NCBI GenBank assembly: GCA_050943135.1
Contig: JBMNOP010000023.1
Location: 1 to 29,852, forward strand
DNA length: 29,852 nt
DNA from: RUG695 sp050943135
GTDB lineage: Bacteria > Planctomycetota > Planctomycetia > Pirellulales > Thermoguttaceae
Direction: 5' to 3'
The notes beneath the pieces are model-generated. The model saw nothing but the letters and a program-made list of their open reading frames with translations, ran no database searches and was not told the origin of the DNA. Positions 1-8,900 of the stretch are shown here, piece by piece. The translations under genes and the position numbers were made by a program. Each line of letters begins with the position of its first letter. The stretch's first letter is position 1.

Positions 1-3000
1 GTCGGCACGACGGTTGCCGACAAGGAATACGACGGCACGACCGACGCCACCATTACCCTTGGCACGGTCAACGGGATCATTGCCGGTGACGATGTTACGG
101 TGACTCCGTCGGGTGCGTTCCCTGCCCCTGATGTCGGCGTTTATCAGGTTACGGTTTCTTATGCACTTTCCGGTGCCGCGGCCGGTTACTATATCATCGG
201 AACGTCGAATGTCGAAAATGTTACCATTTACGACACACTGGCTTCTGACGGATACACAGTCGATTACGATAACTTTAACCCGTTGGATCCCGGCACTCAT
301 GTTGTGATCGGTGGCGAGTCTTTCCTGATCGGGAGTATCGTTTCTCAGTCAGACCCCGGTTTCAACCTCTTCAATGCTTACACCAACGGGTTCAAGTCTC
401 TGAGTGAACTGGCCGGTTACCTCGAACTGTATAACTACCAGGAACCTTCCGACACCGTCACCATCAATATCGTCACGATCGCTCCCGGTGCCGACGACAC
501 CGATGCGGGTATTACACTTTGGCGTGATGATGCGGATACTGCGGTAACCCAAGTCTGGACAGGAACCGTTTTGGGGAATACCGGAGGCGGACAGACCTAC
601 GTTAAGGCGATCAATGTGATCGGCAATACGACATGGGATAATCAATCGACGATTTATGTCGGCGAATCGCTTGATATCAATTACGATAACACCAACGCCT
701 CGAATATCCTCGATGGTCGGTTTGTTGACGGTTACCTGGGCGGTGTGGTGAACATCGGTTCTGCCGGAAAGGATATCTTCCTGAGCATGGCAAACTTCGC
801 CGGTGCCGAAGAATTCACCGGTGATTTCAATGTGGTTGCCGATCATGCCGATTTTACCGGTTTTGAACATGCGACCCCCTCGCTTGACGCCAACCATTTC
901 ACTCGTACCGGATTCCTCAATTTGGGCGGAGAGACGAACGTTAACCAACTCTTTATCCAGATCGGTGATACGGCCCAGGGACTGGTTCAGGATACCAACG
1001 CGGCTGTCCGTCTTGCCACGGGCGGGAATGTTGATGAGCTGATGGTTCAGATCGATGCTTACCTTGACAACGGTTACACGAATACTCTCTGCATCGAGAA
1101 CGATGGCACGATCGGCCATCTCAACTTCTCGACATCTTCGAGTATGTACGATATTTTCGAAATCCTCTGGCCCATGGTCATGGGAGGTCTTCCGGTTCCG
1201 ACCGAGCAAGAGCTTTACTACTACTACTATGACGGAGAAACTGCTGCGTCGAATCCGTTCAACACCGGGTCTGATGAGAACATCACGGCGTTCCTGGCCA
1301 CGTTGCAGGCAGGTGGTCCTACCTACCAGCACTATGCCGAACAGATCGTTACCCGCATGAAGGGAATGCACGACGTGGCCGACGCGACTTCACTCTACGT
1401 CCGCAATGACGCAAACGGTGTGATCGGTTCGGCTCCAACCGGCGATTCCGGGTTGGAGAAGCTCTGGGCCATCGGCGGTGTCGTCTATTTCGAAAACGTC
1501 GGTATCCTCTACGGCGATGTTGTCAGCACCGACGGTCAGGGTGCCGATAACTTCCTGAACAACGGCGGGACGATGGCTGGATTCTATTCCGGTTCGACCA
1601 ATGACACCTTCGTTGTCGGCGGCGGTTCGGTGAATGGTGACATTTCGGTCGGTGCCGGTGATGACCAGGTTGCTGTCTTCGATACTTTCGCCCTGGGTGG
1701 TGAAATCGTTTTCGGTGACGGTGAGGACACCCTTTCCCTTTATGGTTCCGCCTACGGCGCAGGCGGCACGACCTTCTCGGGAGTGCTTGCCGACACGCCA
1801 GAACATATTGTGATCTACAATATCGGAATGGGGTATTTTACCGACACAAATGCCGAAACGACAGTAATGATCGATGTCGTTCTTCCCAATACCGATGTCA
1901 CTCTCGAACTTTCGCAGCTCGAAGCCGATCGCTACGGCGAGTACGGCGTTGCACTCGGCCAGAACGCTAATCTGATGGCGATTGGTGCTTACACCGTTAA
2001 GCTTGACGCCGCGACGGCTCTCGGTAACGGTCAAGATAAGATCATCATCTTCAGCGGCGTTACCAAGGGCAACATCAACATGGACGCGGAATTCACCTTT
2101 GTCGGTGGTGCGGGGTCTATGCCCTTCGCTCCGGCCACGTTGACCATCGGCGGAGATGACCGTCTGGTGATCGGCGGACGCGAATACAGCCTCCTCTGCG
2201 AAGGCACGGACATCTTCCTGCAACGGGGGCCGACTGATCTGCTGCCGAACCTCTATACGGTTTCGGTCACGGCTGTTGACAAGTACACCGCCGAAGAACT
2301 TGTCGTTGACGGCGGAACGATTACTTCCGAAAACGTTGCCCAGGTAACGGTTACCTATGGGAACAACGGTGAGGTTGCTGTTCCGAACAACTACTTCTAC
2401 AGCGCGATCCGCGTGAAGAACGTTGATACCGGCGAATATATCCTCAAGGATTCCGCAGGAAACTGGTACGAACGTTACAGTGTCGGTCTTCAAGAAGTCG
2501 GCGCAACCGGTTCGTTCAAGTTCCTCATGCCGAGACTGGCCGAGGGGAACTATGTTATCCAGATTCAGCTTGATAACCGCGAGGTGGTGGAGGAAATCAG
2601 CAAGGCCGACAATTACACCGAAGTTTTCTTTAGTGTGTCGAATGCGGTTACTGGCCCGAATCTCGTGGTGTCGAATGACAGTTTCTCGGCGGTTGACGAA
2701 TTCACCGGTGATGTACTCGACATTGCCAATGCCGGTATTTCGACCAATAACAACGCCCGTGTGACCGTGACCTACTGGAACACCGGCGATAAAGATGTTT
2801 CGCTGCGATACTTCTACAACGAAGTTCGCGTCTATGGCGAGGACGGCACTTTCTACGTTATGGATTCGACCGGTCGCTGGTATGAACGTCTTTGCGACGG
2901 TTTTGTGGCAGCCGAGGGCGGCTCGGGATCCTTTAGCTTCCTGATGCCGAAGCTTGCCGCCGGCAAGTATTTCATTCATGTCATTCTGGATCACCGTGGG

Positions 3001-3951
3001 GTTGTTACCGAAACCGACGAGACCGACAACGAAATCATCTATGGTTTCGAGGTCGTCGAGGGCGATGTTCCGGTCGACCTGGTTGCGGAATCGATTTCGG
3101 CTGTTGACAAATACACCGATGAGGTGATCGATATCAACAACGACGGAATGACGACCGAAAATACCGCGATTGTGACCGTAACTTACAGGAATGTCGGTAC
3201 GATGCCGATGGCAAACGACCTTCCGTTCTACAGTACGGTTCGTGTTTGGAAACATGATGCCGGAGACGATATGGACATCTCTTACATCATTCTCAATGCG
3301 AATGGTGATTACTACGATCGCGTCTGTGCCGGCGGTCTGGATCCCGGCGAAACCGGAACCTTCTCGTTCTTGATGCCGAAACTGGCAGCGGGAGACTATG
3401 TTGTCGAAGTCATTATGGATAGCCGCGGGATGGTTGAAGAGCTGGGTGAGGGTTGCGAAGACAACACATTCCTCTTCAATTTCACCGTTTCTAAACCTGT
3501 GATTGCTGAGCGTTGTGACATGGTCAACGTCGACGCAACCGTTGTCGATAAGATCACTGGTATGGCGGTTGAACGCATCACTACCGCGATGATTCCGGTC
3601 TTCACGATCAGCTACACGAACCAGGGTAACATTCCGAATCCGAGATACTTCTATAGCTCGGTGCAGGTTGTCCGTGCCGATGGAACGGTTATTCTCGACA
3701 CCTATGAACGTTACTGTGCCGCCGGTCTGGCAGTCGGTGATATTGGAACATTCAACTTTACCATCGGTAAGCAGGCCGTCGGTTCCTACACGGTCAAGGT
3801 CCAGCTTGACAATCGTGAAGCGCTTGATCAGGTCAGTTACGATAACGACTATGCCGAGTATACCTTTGAAGTTGCCGATGCTTCCGACGCGGCGCTTCCG
3901 GACCTCTTCGCCGATGAGGGGTTTGTTGAGGACCTGTTTGTTGACTTCTGA
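1..3951 (+). CDS. C-terminal part of a giant secreted/surface protein: YDG domain, beta-roll-like region and four CARDB-like repeats
   Basis: The reading frame is open from base 1 and stops with TGA at 3949-3951; the true start lies left of the window, and the GTG at 100 is an internal valine. Bases 1-230 encode the end of a YDG-type domain (DKEYDGTTDAT, then a GVYQVTVSYALSGAAAGYY stretch), typical of bacterial adhesin stalks. About 1500-1800 is rich in Gly, Asp and Asn (GAGDDQVAVF, GDGEDTLSLYG), resembling RTX or autotransporter beta-rolls. From about 2239 follow four CARDB-like beta-sandwich repeats (about 2239-2640, 2653-3057, 3073-3486, 3511-3879). The shared pattern is VDKYT, then YFYS, YER, GSFSFLMPKLAAG and LDxRxxVxE; it is partly degraded in the later copies. 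The protein ends in an acidic, hydrophobic tail, EDLFVDF. No enzyme domain is seen. A role in adhesion or the cell surface is inferred from the architecture only. Confidence 0.85.
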   Translation, partial: VGTTVADKEYDGTTDATITLGTVNGIIAGDDVTVTPSGAFPAPDVGVYQVTVSYALSGAAAGYYIIGTSNVENVTIYDTLASDGYTVDYDNFNPLDPGTHVVIGGESFLIGSIVSQSDPGFNLFNAYTNGFKSLSELAGYLELYNYQEPSDTVTINIVTIAPGADDTDAGITLWRDDADTAVTQVWTGTVLGNTGGGQTYVKAINVIGNTTWDNQSTIYVGESLDINYDNTNASNILDGRFVDGYLGGVVNIGSAGKDIFLSMANFAGAEEFTGDFNVVADHADFTGFEHATPSLDANHFTRTGFLNLGGETNVNQLFIQIGDTAQGLVQDTNAAVRLATGGNVDELMVQIDAYLDNGYTNTLCIENDGTIGHLNFSTSSSMYDIFEILWPMVMGGLPVPTEQELYYYYYDGETAASNPFNTGSDENITAFLATLQAGGPTYQHYAEQIVTRMKGMHDVADATSLYVRNDANGVIGSAPTGDSGLEKLWAIGGVVYFENVGILYGDVVSTDGQGADNFLNNGGTMAGFYSGSTNDTFVVGGGSVNGDISVGAGDDQVAVFDTFALGGEIVFGDGEDTLSLYGSAYGAGGTTFSGVLADTPEHIVIYNIGMGYFTDTNAETTVMIDVVLPNTDVTLELSQLEADRYGEYGVALGQNANLMAIGAYTVKLDAATALGNGQDKIIIFSGVTKGNINMDAEFTFVGGAGSMPFAPATLTIGGDDRLVIGGREYSLLCEGTDIFLQRGPTDLLPNLYTVSVTAVDKYTAEELVVDGGTITSENVAQVTVTYGNNGEVAVPNNYFYSAIRVKNVDTGEYILKDSAGNWYERYSVGLQEVGATGSFKFLMPRLAEGNYVIQIQLDNREVVEEISKADNYTEVFFSVSNAVTGPNLVVSNDSFSAVDEFTGDVLDIANAGISTNNNARVTVTYWNTGDKDVSLRYFYNEVRVYGEDGTFYVMDSTGRWYERLCDGFVAAEGGSGSFSFLMPKLAAGKYFIHVILDHRGVVTETDETDNEIIYGFEVVEGDVPVDLVAESISAVDKYTDEVIDINNDGMTTENTAIVTVTYRNVGTMPMANDLPFYSTVRVWKHDAGDDMDISYIILNANGDYYDRVCAGGLDPGETGTFSFLMPKLAAGDYVVEVIMDSRGMVEELGEGCEDNTFLFNFTVSKPVIAERCDMVNVDATVVDKITGMAVERITTAMIPVFTISYTNQGNIPNPRYFYSSVQVVRADGTVILDTYERYCAAGLAVGDIGTFNFTIGKQAVGSYTVKVQLDNREALDQVSYDNDYAEYTFEVADASDAALPDLFADEGFVEDLFVDF
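2239..3879 (+). repeat. Four tandem CARDB-like domain repeats inside the large surface protein
   Basis: Four protein-level repeats of about 125-140 residues lie in tandem. Each begins with an AVDKYT-like strand, continues through a TVTYxNxG strand and a YFYSxxRV strand, then WYER or YER, a GSFxFLMPKLA turn and a final strand ending in LDxRxxVxE with an Asp-Asn pair. Repeat 4 keeps the order but has GTFNFTIGKQA instead of FLMPKLA, so it is the most diverged. The DNA is not identical between copies, so these are old duplications, not recent slippage. Confidence 0.8.
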
Positions 3952-3987
3952 TTCCTGTTCCGGCTAGTCCGGATCAGATGAACATCG

Positions 3988-4030
3988 CGCGTCTCGGGAT
4001 GGATCGGTTCTTCCCGAGACGCGTTTTTTT
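3988..4030 (+). terminator. Rho-independent terminator of the large surface-protein gene
   Basis: A perfect 12-bp stem (arms 3988-3999 and 4012-4023, CGCGTCTCGGGA and its complement) with a 12-nt loop is followed by seven T (4024-4030). It lies 37 bases after the stop codon. Confidence 0.93.
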
Positions 4031-4240
4031 GGACGCGCCCGGTGACATACGTTTCTAACAAGCGAAAGTTCCGGATCTGTCCGGTCGTGGGAAGGATATA
4101 GCCGAAAGCAGGAGTGGTTGTACGGTCGTCCGTTTGTAGCTCAGGTGCTTTGGCTACGGAAACCCGCATCTTCTACGCCATGACCAGTGACGACAATCGG
4201 TCAAAACCCGGATTCCAGATCCATGTTGATGTGCCGAGAT

Positions 4241-4294
4241 AAAAGAAGGCCCGCAAACATGTATCGTTTTTGTGAGACACTTGCGGGCACTTCT
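4241..4294 (-). terminator. Probable terminator downstream of xylA
   Basis: An inverted repeat pairs 4245-4256 (GAAGGCCCGCAA) with 4281-4293 (TTGCGGGCACTTC), with one bulged base. Read on the minus strand, the second arm is followed by a short T-run (4241-4244 complement) and lies 29 bases past the xylA stop. A shorter T-rich stretch on the other side could give weak activity on the plus strand. Confidence 0.75.
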
Positions 4295-4322
4295 TTGAAA
4301 AAAGCCTGATTCAAACGAGCAG

Positions 4323-5642
4323 TCAGCCGAAGATGTATCGGTTCAAGATGTTTTCGAAAAGTTCTTGATGTCCACTGACGTTCGGATCGATTTCCCCTTT
4401 TTCGGTGATGTAGTCGTAGAGAGATGCTAAGTCCTCTTTTCCGGCCTCAATTCGTGCACCGATCCCCCGGTTCCAGGACGCGTAGCGCGCATTGGTCATT
4501 TCTCTCAATTCACCGGAAGCGCGGAGTGCGGAGGCGATCTTCAACCCTTTGGCGAAAGCGTCCATGCCGCCGATATGTGCGTAGAAAAGGTCAATCGGCT
4601 CAAAGCTTTCGCGGCGAACCTTGGCATCGAAGTTGAGACCTCCGGTTTTGAACCCGCCGTACTTCAGAATGATGTACATCATTTTTGTCGTCATATAGAT
4701 ATCGGTCGGGAATTGGTCGGTATCCCAGCCGAGGAGATCGTCTCCCGAATTGGCGTCGACCGAACCGAGGAAACCCTGGCTTCCCGCGTAGTCGAGTTCA
4801 TGTTCTATCGTATGCCCGGCCAGGGTAGCGTGATTTGTTTCGATGTTCATCTTGACATCGTCGGCTAAACCGTAAGTGCGCAGGAAATTGATGCAAGCCG
4901 CACAGTCGAAGTCGTATTGATGTTTCGTCGGTTCTTTCGGTTTCGGCTCAAAGTAGAATTGCCCTTTAAATCCGATCTCCTTGGCGTAATCGACCGCCAT
5001 ACGCATAAAAGTGGCCAGATGATCGAGTTCTCGCTTCATGTCGGTGTTCAGGAGAGATTGATACCCTTCCCGCCCTCCCCAAAAGACGTAACCCCGTCCC
5101 CCGAGTTCTTTGGTGACCTCGAGCATCTTCTTGACCTGTGCGGCTGCATAGGCGAATGCGTCGGCATTGGAACTGGTCGCCGCTCCGTGCATAAACCGCG
5201 GGTTACCGAAAAGGTTGGCCGTTCCCCAGAGAAGATTGATTCCGGTTCGCTCCTGTTCTTCCTTAAAGGTTTTGACCACAGCATCGAGGTTGTCGCATGT
5301 TTCTTTGAATGAGGCCCCTTCCGGAGCCACATCACGATCGTGGAAGCAGTAAAAGGGGAACGACATCTTTTCAAGGAACTCGAAGAATACCCGCACTCGA
5401 TTTTTCGCGTTGGCAATGGAATCGGACCCATCGTCCCAGGGACGGAACATGGTCGCCGCACCAAACGGGTCGGTGCCGTTCATCCGCATCGTGTGCCAGA
5501 ACGCGCAAGCGAAGTTGAGATGGTCGCGCATCAATTTGTCTTCAATCAGTTCGCTTTCATTGTAATAGCGAAACGCCAAGGGGTTTTTGGAATCGGGACC
5601 TTCGTACTTGATTTTGGAAATTTCGGGGAACGCGCTCATCAT
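4323..5642 (-). CDS. xylA: Xylose isomerase
   Basis: Converts D-xylose to D-xylulose (and glucose to fructose) in the cytoplasm, the entry step of xylose use. The 439 residues are the usual length of class II enzymes, and all catalytic and metal ligands are in place: His101 and Asp104 (FHDRDVAPEG), Glu232 and Lys234 (FEPKPKEP), Glu268 and His271 (IETNHATLAGH), Asp296, Asp307 and Asp309 (GWDTDQFPTD), and Asp339. The start at 5642 has AAGGAG six bases upstream (5649-5654); a second Met directly follows, so the start could be one codon later. It has its own promoter in the end of the upstream gene and a terminator downstream, so it looks monocistronic. No xylulokinase or xylose transporter is in the window. 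Confidence 0.98.
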   Translation of the reverse strand: MMSAFPEISKIKYEGPDSKNPLAFRYYNESELIEDKLMRDHLNFACAFWHTMRMNGTDPFGAATMFRPWDDGSDSIANAKNRVRVFFEFLEKMSFPFYCFHDRDVAPEGASFKETCDNLDAVVKTFKEEQERTGINLLWGTANLFGNPRFMHGAATSSNADAFAYAAAQVKKMLEVTKELGGRGYVFWGGREGYQSLLNTDMKRELDHLATFMRMAVDYAKEIGFKGQFYFEPKPKEPTKHQYDFDCAACINFLRTYGLADDVKMNIETNHATLAGHTIEHELDYAGSQGFLGSVDANSGDDLLGWDTDQFPTDIYMTTKMMYIILKYGGFKTGGLNFDAKVRRESFEPIDLFYAHIGGMDAFAKGLKIASALRASGELREMTNARYASWNRGIGARIEAGKEDLASLYDYITEKGEIDPNVSGHQELFENILNRYIFG

Positions 5643-5708
5643 AGGATACTCCTTGGAACGAAGCGGGAATTGTATTGCAGACCGGTTCTATTGTTTCGAT
5701 TTGTCCAT

Positions 5709-5737
5709 ATTTTAGCTGACAGAGAGAAAAGAATCAA
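5709..5737 (-). promoter_or_regulatory. Sigma70-type promoter of xylA
   Basis: On the minus strand, TTGATT (5732-5737) and TAAAAT (5709-5714) are separated by exactly 17 bases, 67 bases upstream of the xylA start. The -35 box overlaps the stop codon (5734-5736) of the upstream gene. No operator repeat is evident. Confidence 0.65.
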
Positions 5738-7122
5738 CGCTCTTCGACAATTTTTACCGCGAGACTACCCCCGCTTTTCGCGGCGGCAGAGGTCGGAATA
5801 TTGAATCGAAAGAAGAGCTGTCCCGAGGTGTCGGGGGTGAATTTCACCTTGCCGTTTTTTAAGGGAACGGCGTTTTTCCAGGGATTAACAGCTCGCGGCG
5901 AGGCAGGGGGGATCGCCGCCGAGACCTGTCCCAGTGGGGAACCTGCGCAGTAACGCAGCGAAATGCCGTTCGCCTCGCATGGGAAAACACGGTCAAGTTT
6001 CCCATCGTAAACTTTGTATCTCCCCCTGGCCTCGAAAGCGTACGTTTTGCCGGCCTCAAGACGGATTCCGGTTGACTGCCAACCGCAGACGGTTGGCAAA
6101 AGGGTCAATTCGGCGGACTTTTTTAACGGACGGGGTGAAAGATCGTCTCTTGAAAAACCGCTGAAATCGGCACCATAATCGATCGATGCGATCCATTCGT
6201 ACCAGTCTCGATTTAGTTTCGCATTTTCGTCGCCGAGAAGCTGCGTAAAAAGTTTGTTTGCGTCGCTTCGTGTCATCAGATAGGGCATGGCCTTGACCGC
6301 TTCGGTATACCGCGGTACGTGAAAGAGTAGCGTGACCAGGCTCCAACTCCAGGCATATGAGTCGTTGTCTCGGAAATCATCGGCTTTCAAGTTGAGAACG
6401 TCATCAAGTGTTTTCCGGTTCTTTTCTCGTCCGGCTTTTTTGATTCGGTCAATCCGGCCAAACCCAGGGACCTCATCCGGACTGTCGGGAAAAATTCCGA
6501 GCGTCAGGTTTTTCCCATCCCAACGGTGGAGTGCCAGATAGTCGGCAATGCCTTCGGAATACCAACGGGGATTCAGACTGCCGAAGGTTCGGTTCATAAA
6601 GGAATGGACCAGCTCGTGCAATAAAAGAAAACGGTTGTAATACGCCTGTTTATGGTCGTAAATCCAGATGCGCGATTCGAGTGAATAGCCGTGTTCAAAA
6701 TCGGGGGCGTGCTTCATCGCACCGAATATTTCGAAGGGTTCCCGATCGCTGATCAGGAAAGCCTCGACGTGCCAGTTTTCATAAAGGGCGGGGTCAAGTC
6801 CGAAGAAGAGAGTCAGTTGCGTGATCCCTTCGTCGAGGAGAGGGACGATCTGTCGCAGATCGTCTGATTCGGCCAGATCGGTATAGAGTTCTATATGTTT
6901 TCCTCGGAGAAGCCGAATCCCGAGTCGGCTCATCTGTGCATATTCCAAATCCTCGAAAGTAAACCGGTTCTCTTGACGACGTGCGGCTTGGTCGAGAACC
7001 TCTTGCCTGTCGATGCCTTCGGGCAGGGGAGGGGAGATTACCGTGTTTCTTTCCTGTGCGTCGGCAACTGGTGCTGAAAGAAGTAAAAGGAGGAGATTGA
7101 TACGAAGGAGAGCCTTTCTCAT
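5734..7122 (-). CDS. Secreted gluzincin-like zinc metallopeptidase (DUF1570-like)
   Basis: A 462-residue protein with a clear signal peptide: basic MRKALLRIN, then a Leu-rich core, with cleavage likely after ADA near residue 22. It carries HELVH (His169, Glu170, His173), followed 17 residues later by Glu190 in YSEGIADYL. This HExxH plus distal Glu layout is that of gluzincin zinc peptidases, as in the DUF1570-type proteins common in planctomycetes. Residues from about 320 to the end look like a beta-sandwich with GKTYAFEARGRYKVY and FFRFNI strands, perhaps a substrate- or wall-binding domain. The start lies 8 bases after the stop of the DUF11 lipoprotein gene, so the two are almost certainly co-transcribed. 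No good Shine-Dalgarno is seen, which suggests coupled translation. Peptidase activity and target are inferred; the motif is seen directly. Confidence 0.8.
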   Translation of the reverse strand: MRKALLRINLLLLLLSAPVADAQERNTVISPPLPEGIDRQEVLDQAARRQENRFTFEDLEYAQMSRLGIRLLRGKHIELYTDLAESDDLRQIVPLLDEGITQLTLFFGLDPALYENWHVEAFLISDREPFEIFGAMKHAPDFEHGYSLESRIWIYDHKQAYYNRFLLLHELVHSFMNRTFGSLNPRWYSEGIADYLALHRWDGKNLTLGIFPDSPDEVPGFGRIDRIKKAGREKNRKTLDDVLNLKADDFRDNDSYAWSWSLVTLLFHVPRYTEAVKAMPYLMTRSDANKLFTQLLGDENAKLNRDWYEWIASIDYGADFSGFSRDDLSPRPLKKSAELTLLPTVCGWQSTGIRLEAGKTYAFEARGRYKVYDGKLDRVFPCEANGISLRYCAGSPLGQVSAAIPPASPRAVNPWKNAVPLKNGKVKFTPDTSGQLFFRFNIPTSAAAKSGGSLAVKIVEER

Positions 7123-7130
7123 CGGAGAGG

Positions 7131-8840
7131 TTACCTTACCTTGCAGAGAAACGTGATCACGCCGAAATCTCCGGGTTCAAGCGGATCGGTGATTTCCCAG
7201 CGGAGCAGTAATGAGCCTTTTTCGTTGTTCTTTACCAAGAGGTCTGCCGCTTTTGACGAGATGGCGGAATCATCGACATATTGAAGACGAGCCGAAAGGC
7301 TGTCGAGAATCGTAACGTTCCCGATCACTTCGCCGCCGACGTTTTCGTAGCGGAGCGTAAACTCAATCAGTTCTCCCGGCGCGGCCTCTGATTTCGAGGC
7401 CGACTTGAAGAGGCGAAGCTGTGAGGTCTTGGTGTCGTTCTTGATCGAGTAAATCGTGGCTGCTCCTTGCAACGTGACATTTCCCTGTGCCGAGACTTTG
7501 TCGATCTGAACAGCTACCCCCTGTGTCTTTCCCCACGCGGTTGCCGCTGCGGCTCCCTGTGTGAGTTCGATTCGGTTCTGATCAGAAACGGTATCCTCGC
7601 GCAACAGGCTGTTGGCCGAGGCGATCAGCACCTTTTGCGACTCTTCGATGAGTCCCTCTTCGCCGGTCAGCTCTCCTCCGGGTTGGTTTGCACGGAGATT
7701 GGAGATCTGTAGCTCACCACGGGTCGAGGAAGTTTTCTCTTCCTGTGAACGGAAATCAACCCCTTCGCTCCGGTGGTTTTCGACCGGAGCGACTTCTTGC
7801 CCTACCATGGTCAATCGAGTGTTCTGCGAATTTGATTTCGGACCGACCACCTGGCGGATCGTACCGAAACGGGGCATGTAAATCACGAATCGATTGGAGG
7901 GTTCAACCTTGATTTCTCCCCGGATCGTATCGAAGTGGGCGATGGTTTCATCGGCTTCGAGATTGTGAACATCCCAGTTTGGGAGGGTAAAAGCCTCGCC
8001 CCCGGCATCGCCGCCGACGACGACATACTCGTCGTCCGGCAGATCTTTCGGAACGTCGTCGGTTACCAGAAGTCCGTTAACATGCCGCCAGCGGTCAGCG
8101 GTTTGTGGATAGATCTTGAGTGGCACCTTGACGGCTTCGGCCGTCGAGGTGATCCCACTGCCGGTACGCGGCCCCAACTCATCGGTGAGTGCTTGACCGC
8201 GAATCACCATAGCTCGGTTCAGCTCGACGAAGTCTGGATCATCCGAATGATAGGACTCGTTTCCGGCCGACAGCCGCGACTCGGAGTGGGGCTGAAAACG
8301 AGTCCATTTCTCAAAAAAATGTTTGTTCTCTTTAGTCCGCTGTGTGTCTGAAGAGTCGGTTTCTCGACCCTCGGCGCTGTCGGGCACGGCAGCACGATTC
8401 GAATTTTTTACCGTGTCGGGGGGCGTCGGGTTCGCCACGTCGGCGGTCTTATAGACCTGACCGTTTGGCAAGGCCATCTTTCCGGATTTTGCTTGCCGTT
8501 CGAGAGCTTGCTTTTCGTAATGATCGGCACGAATCTCTTCCATCGTCTTGGCACCTGCTGGCGGCTGCATGGTCCAGTGAGGGGGTGGGGTGGTCGACAC
8601 CTGGTTTTTCCCAAGCCCGAAATAACCGAGCAGATTGGGCTGATTCTTCCAGTCGCCGGAGAGGACGTCGCGATAATATTCTTCTTCTTCCTTTGTTCGC
8701 GGAATATACTCAGCGTACGGATCGTCAGCTCTCGGGACATATCCTTTCGATTGACATGACACACAGAAAGGGAGAACGGTTGCCAGCAGAAGGGAGGGGG
8801 CCGTTACGGCACGCCAAGGTTTGCATGGAAAATGGAACAT
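7131..8840 (-). CDS. Probable lipoprotein with C-terminal DUF11 domain
   Basis: 569 residues. The N-terminus has a basic start and a hydrophobic stretch ending in FCVSC, with Cys29 followed by Gln; this can serve as a lipobox, though Cys at -3 is unusual. Residues about 30-230 are polar, proline-rich and low in predicted structure. The middle has beta-rich segments (VPLKIYPQTADRWRHVNGLLV; RFVIYMPRFGTIRQVVG). Residues about 470-569 form a DUF11 beta-sandwich (LFKSASKSEAAPGELIEFT, YENVGGEVIGNVTILDSL, and a closing DPLEPGDFGVITF). DUF11 domains are common in surface proteins of Gram-negative bacteria and archaea. The gene sits between a secreted protein gene (60-base gap) and the metallopeptidase gene (8-base gap) and is likely part of one envelope operon. 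Function unknown. Confidence 0.8.
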   Translation of the reverse strand: MFHFPCKPWRAVTAPSLLLATVLPFCVSCQSKGYVPRADDPYAEYIPRTKEEEEYYRDVLSGDWKNQPNLLGYFGLGKNQVSTTPPPHWTMQPPAGAKTMEEIRADHYEKQALERQAKSGKMALPNGQVYKTADVANPTPPDTVKNSNRAAVPDSAEGRETDSSDTQRTKENKHFFEKWTRFQPHSESRLSAGNESYHSDDPDFVELNRAMVIRGQALTDELGPRTGSGITSTAEAVKVPLKIYPQTADRWRHVNGLLVTDDVPKDLPDDEYVVVGGDAGGEAFTLPNWDVHNLEADETIAHFDTIRGEIKVEPSNRFVIYMPRFGTIRQVVGPKSNSQNTRLTMVGQEVAPVENHRSEGVDFRSQEEKTSSTRGELQISNLRANQPGGELTGEEGLIEESQKVLIASANSLLREDTVSDQNRIELTQGAAAATAWGKTQGVAVQIDKVSAQGNVTLQGAATIYSIKNDTKTSQLRLFKSASKSEAAPGELIEFTLRYENVGGEVIGNVTILDSLSARLQYVDDSAISSKAADLLVKNNEKGSLLLRWEITDPLEPGDFGVITFLCKVR

Positions 8841-8900
8841 TTCGGTACCCGTCAGGTGTTGGCGGCTTGTTGAATGATCGCGAAGCCGGTCTTGGTGTTT

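Noticed and set aside
1390..3255. 621-codon open frame on the minus strand opposite the large surface protein
   Set aside because: It lies wholly antisense to a gene with clear repeats, has no domain, and is explained by the codon bias of the plus-strand gene, which leaves few stops on the other strand.
4130..4200. GTAGCTCAGGT at about 4136, like the D-arm of a tRNA
   Set aside because: No acceptor-stem partner or T-arm (TTCGA motif) is found at the needed distance.
4173..4242. Short frame with ETRIFYAMTSDDNRSKPGF before a stop, perhaps a gene remnant
   Set aside because: Too short, no ribosome site and no recognised family; could be chance.
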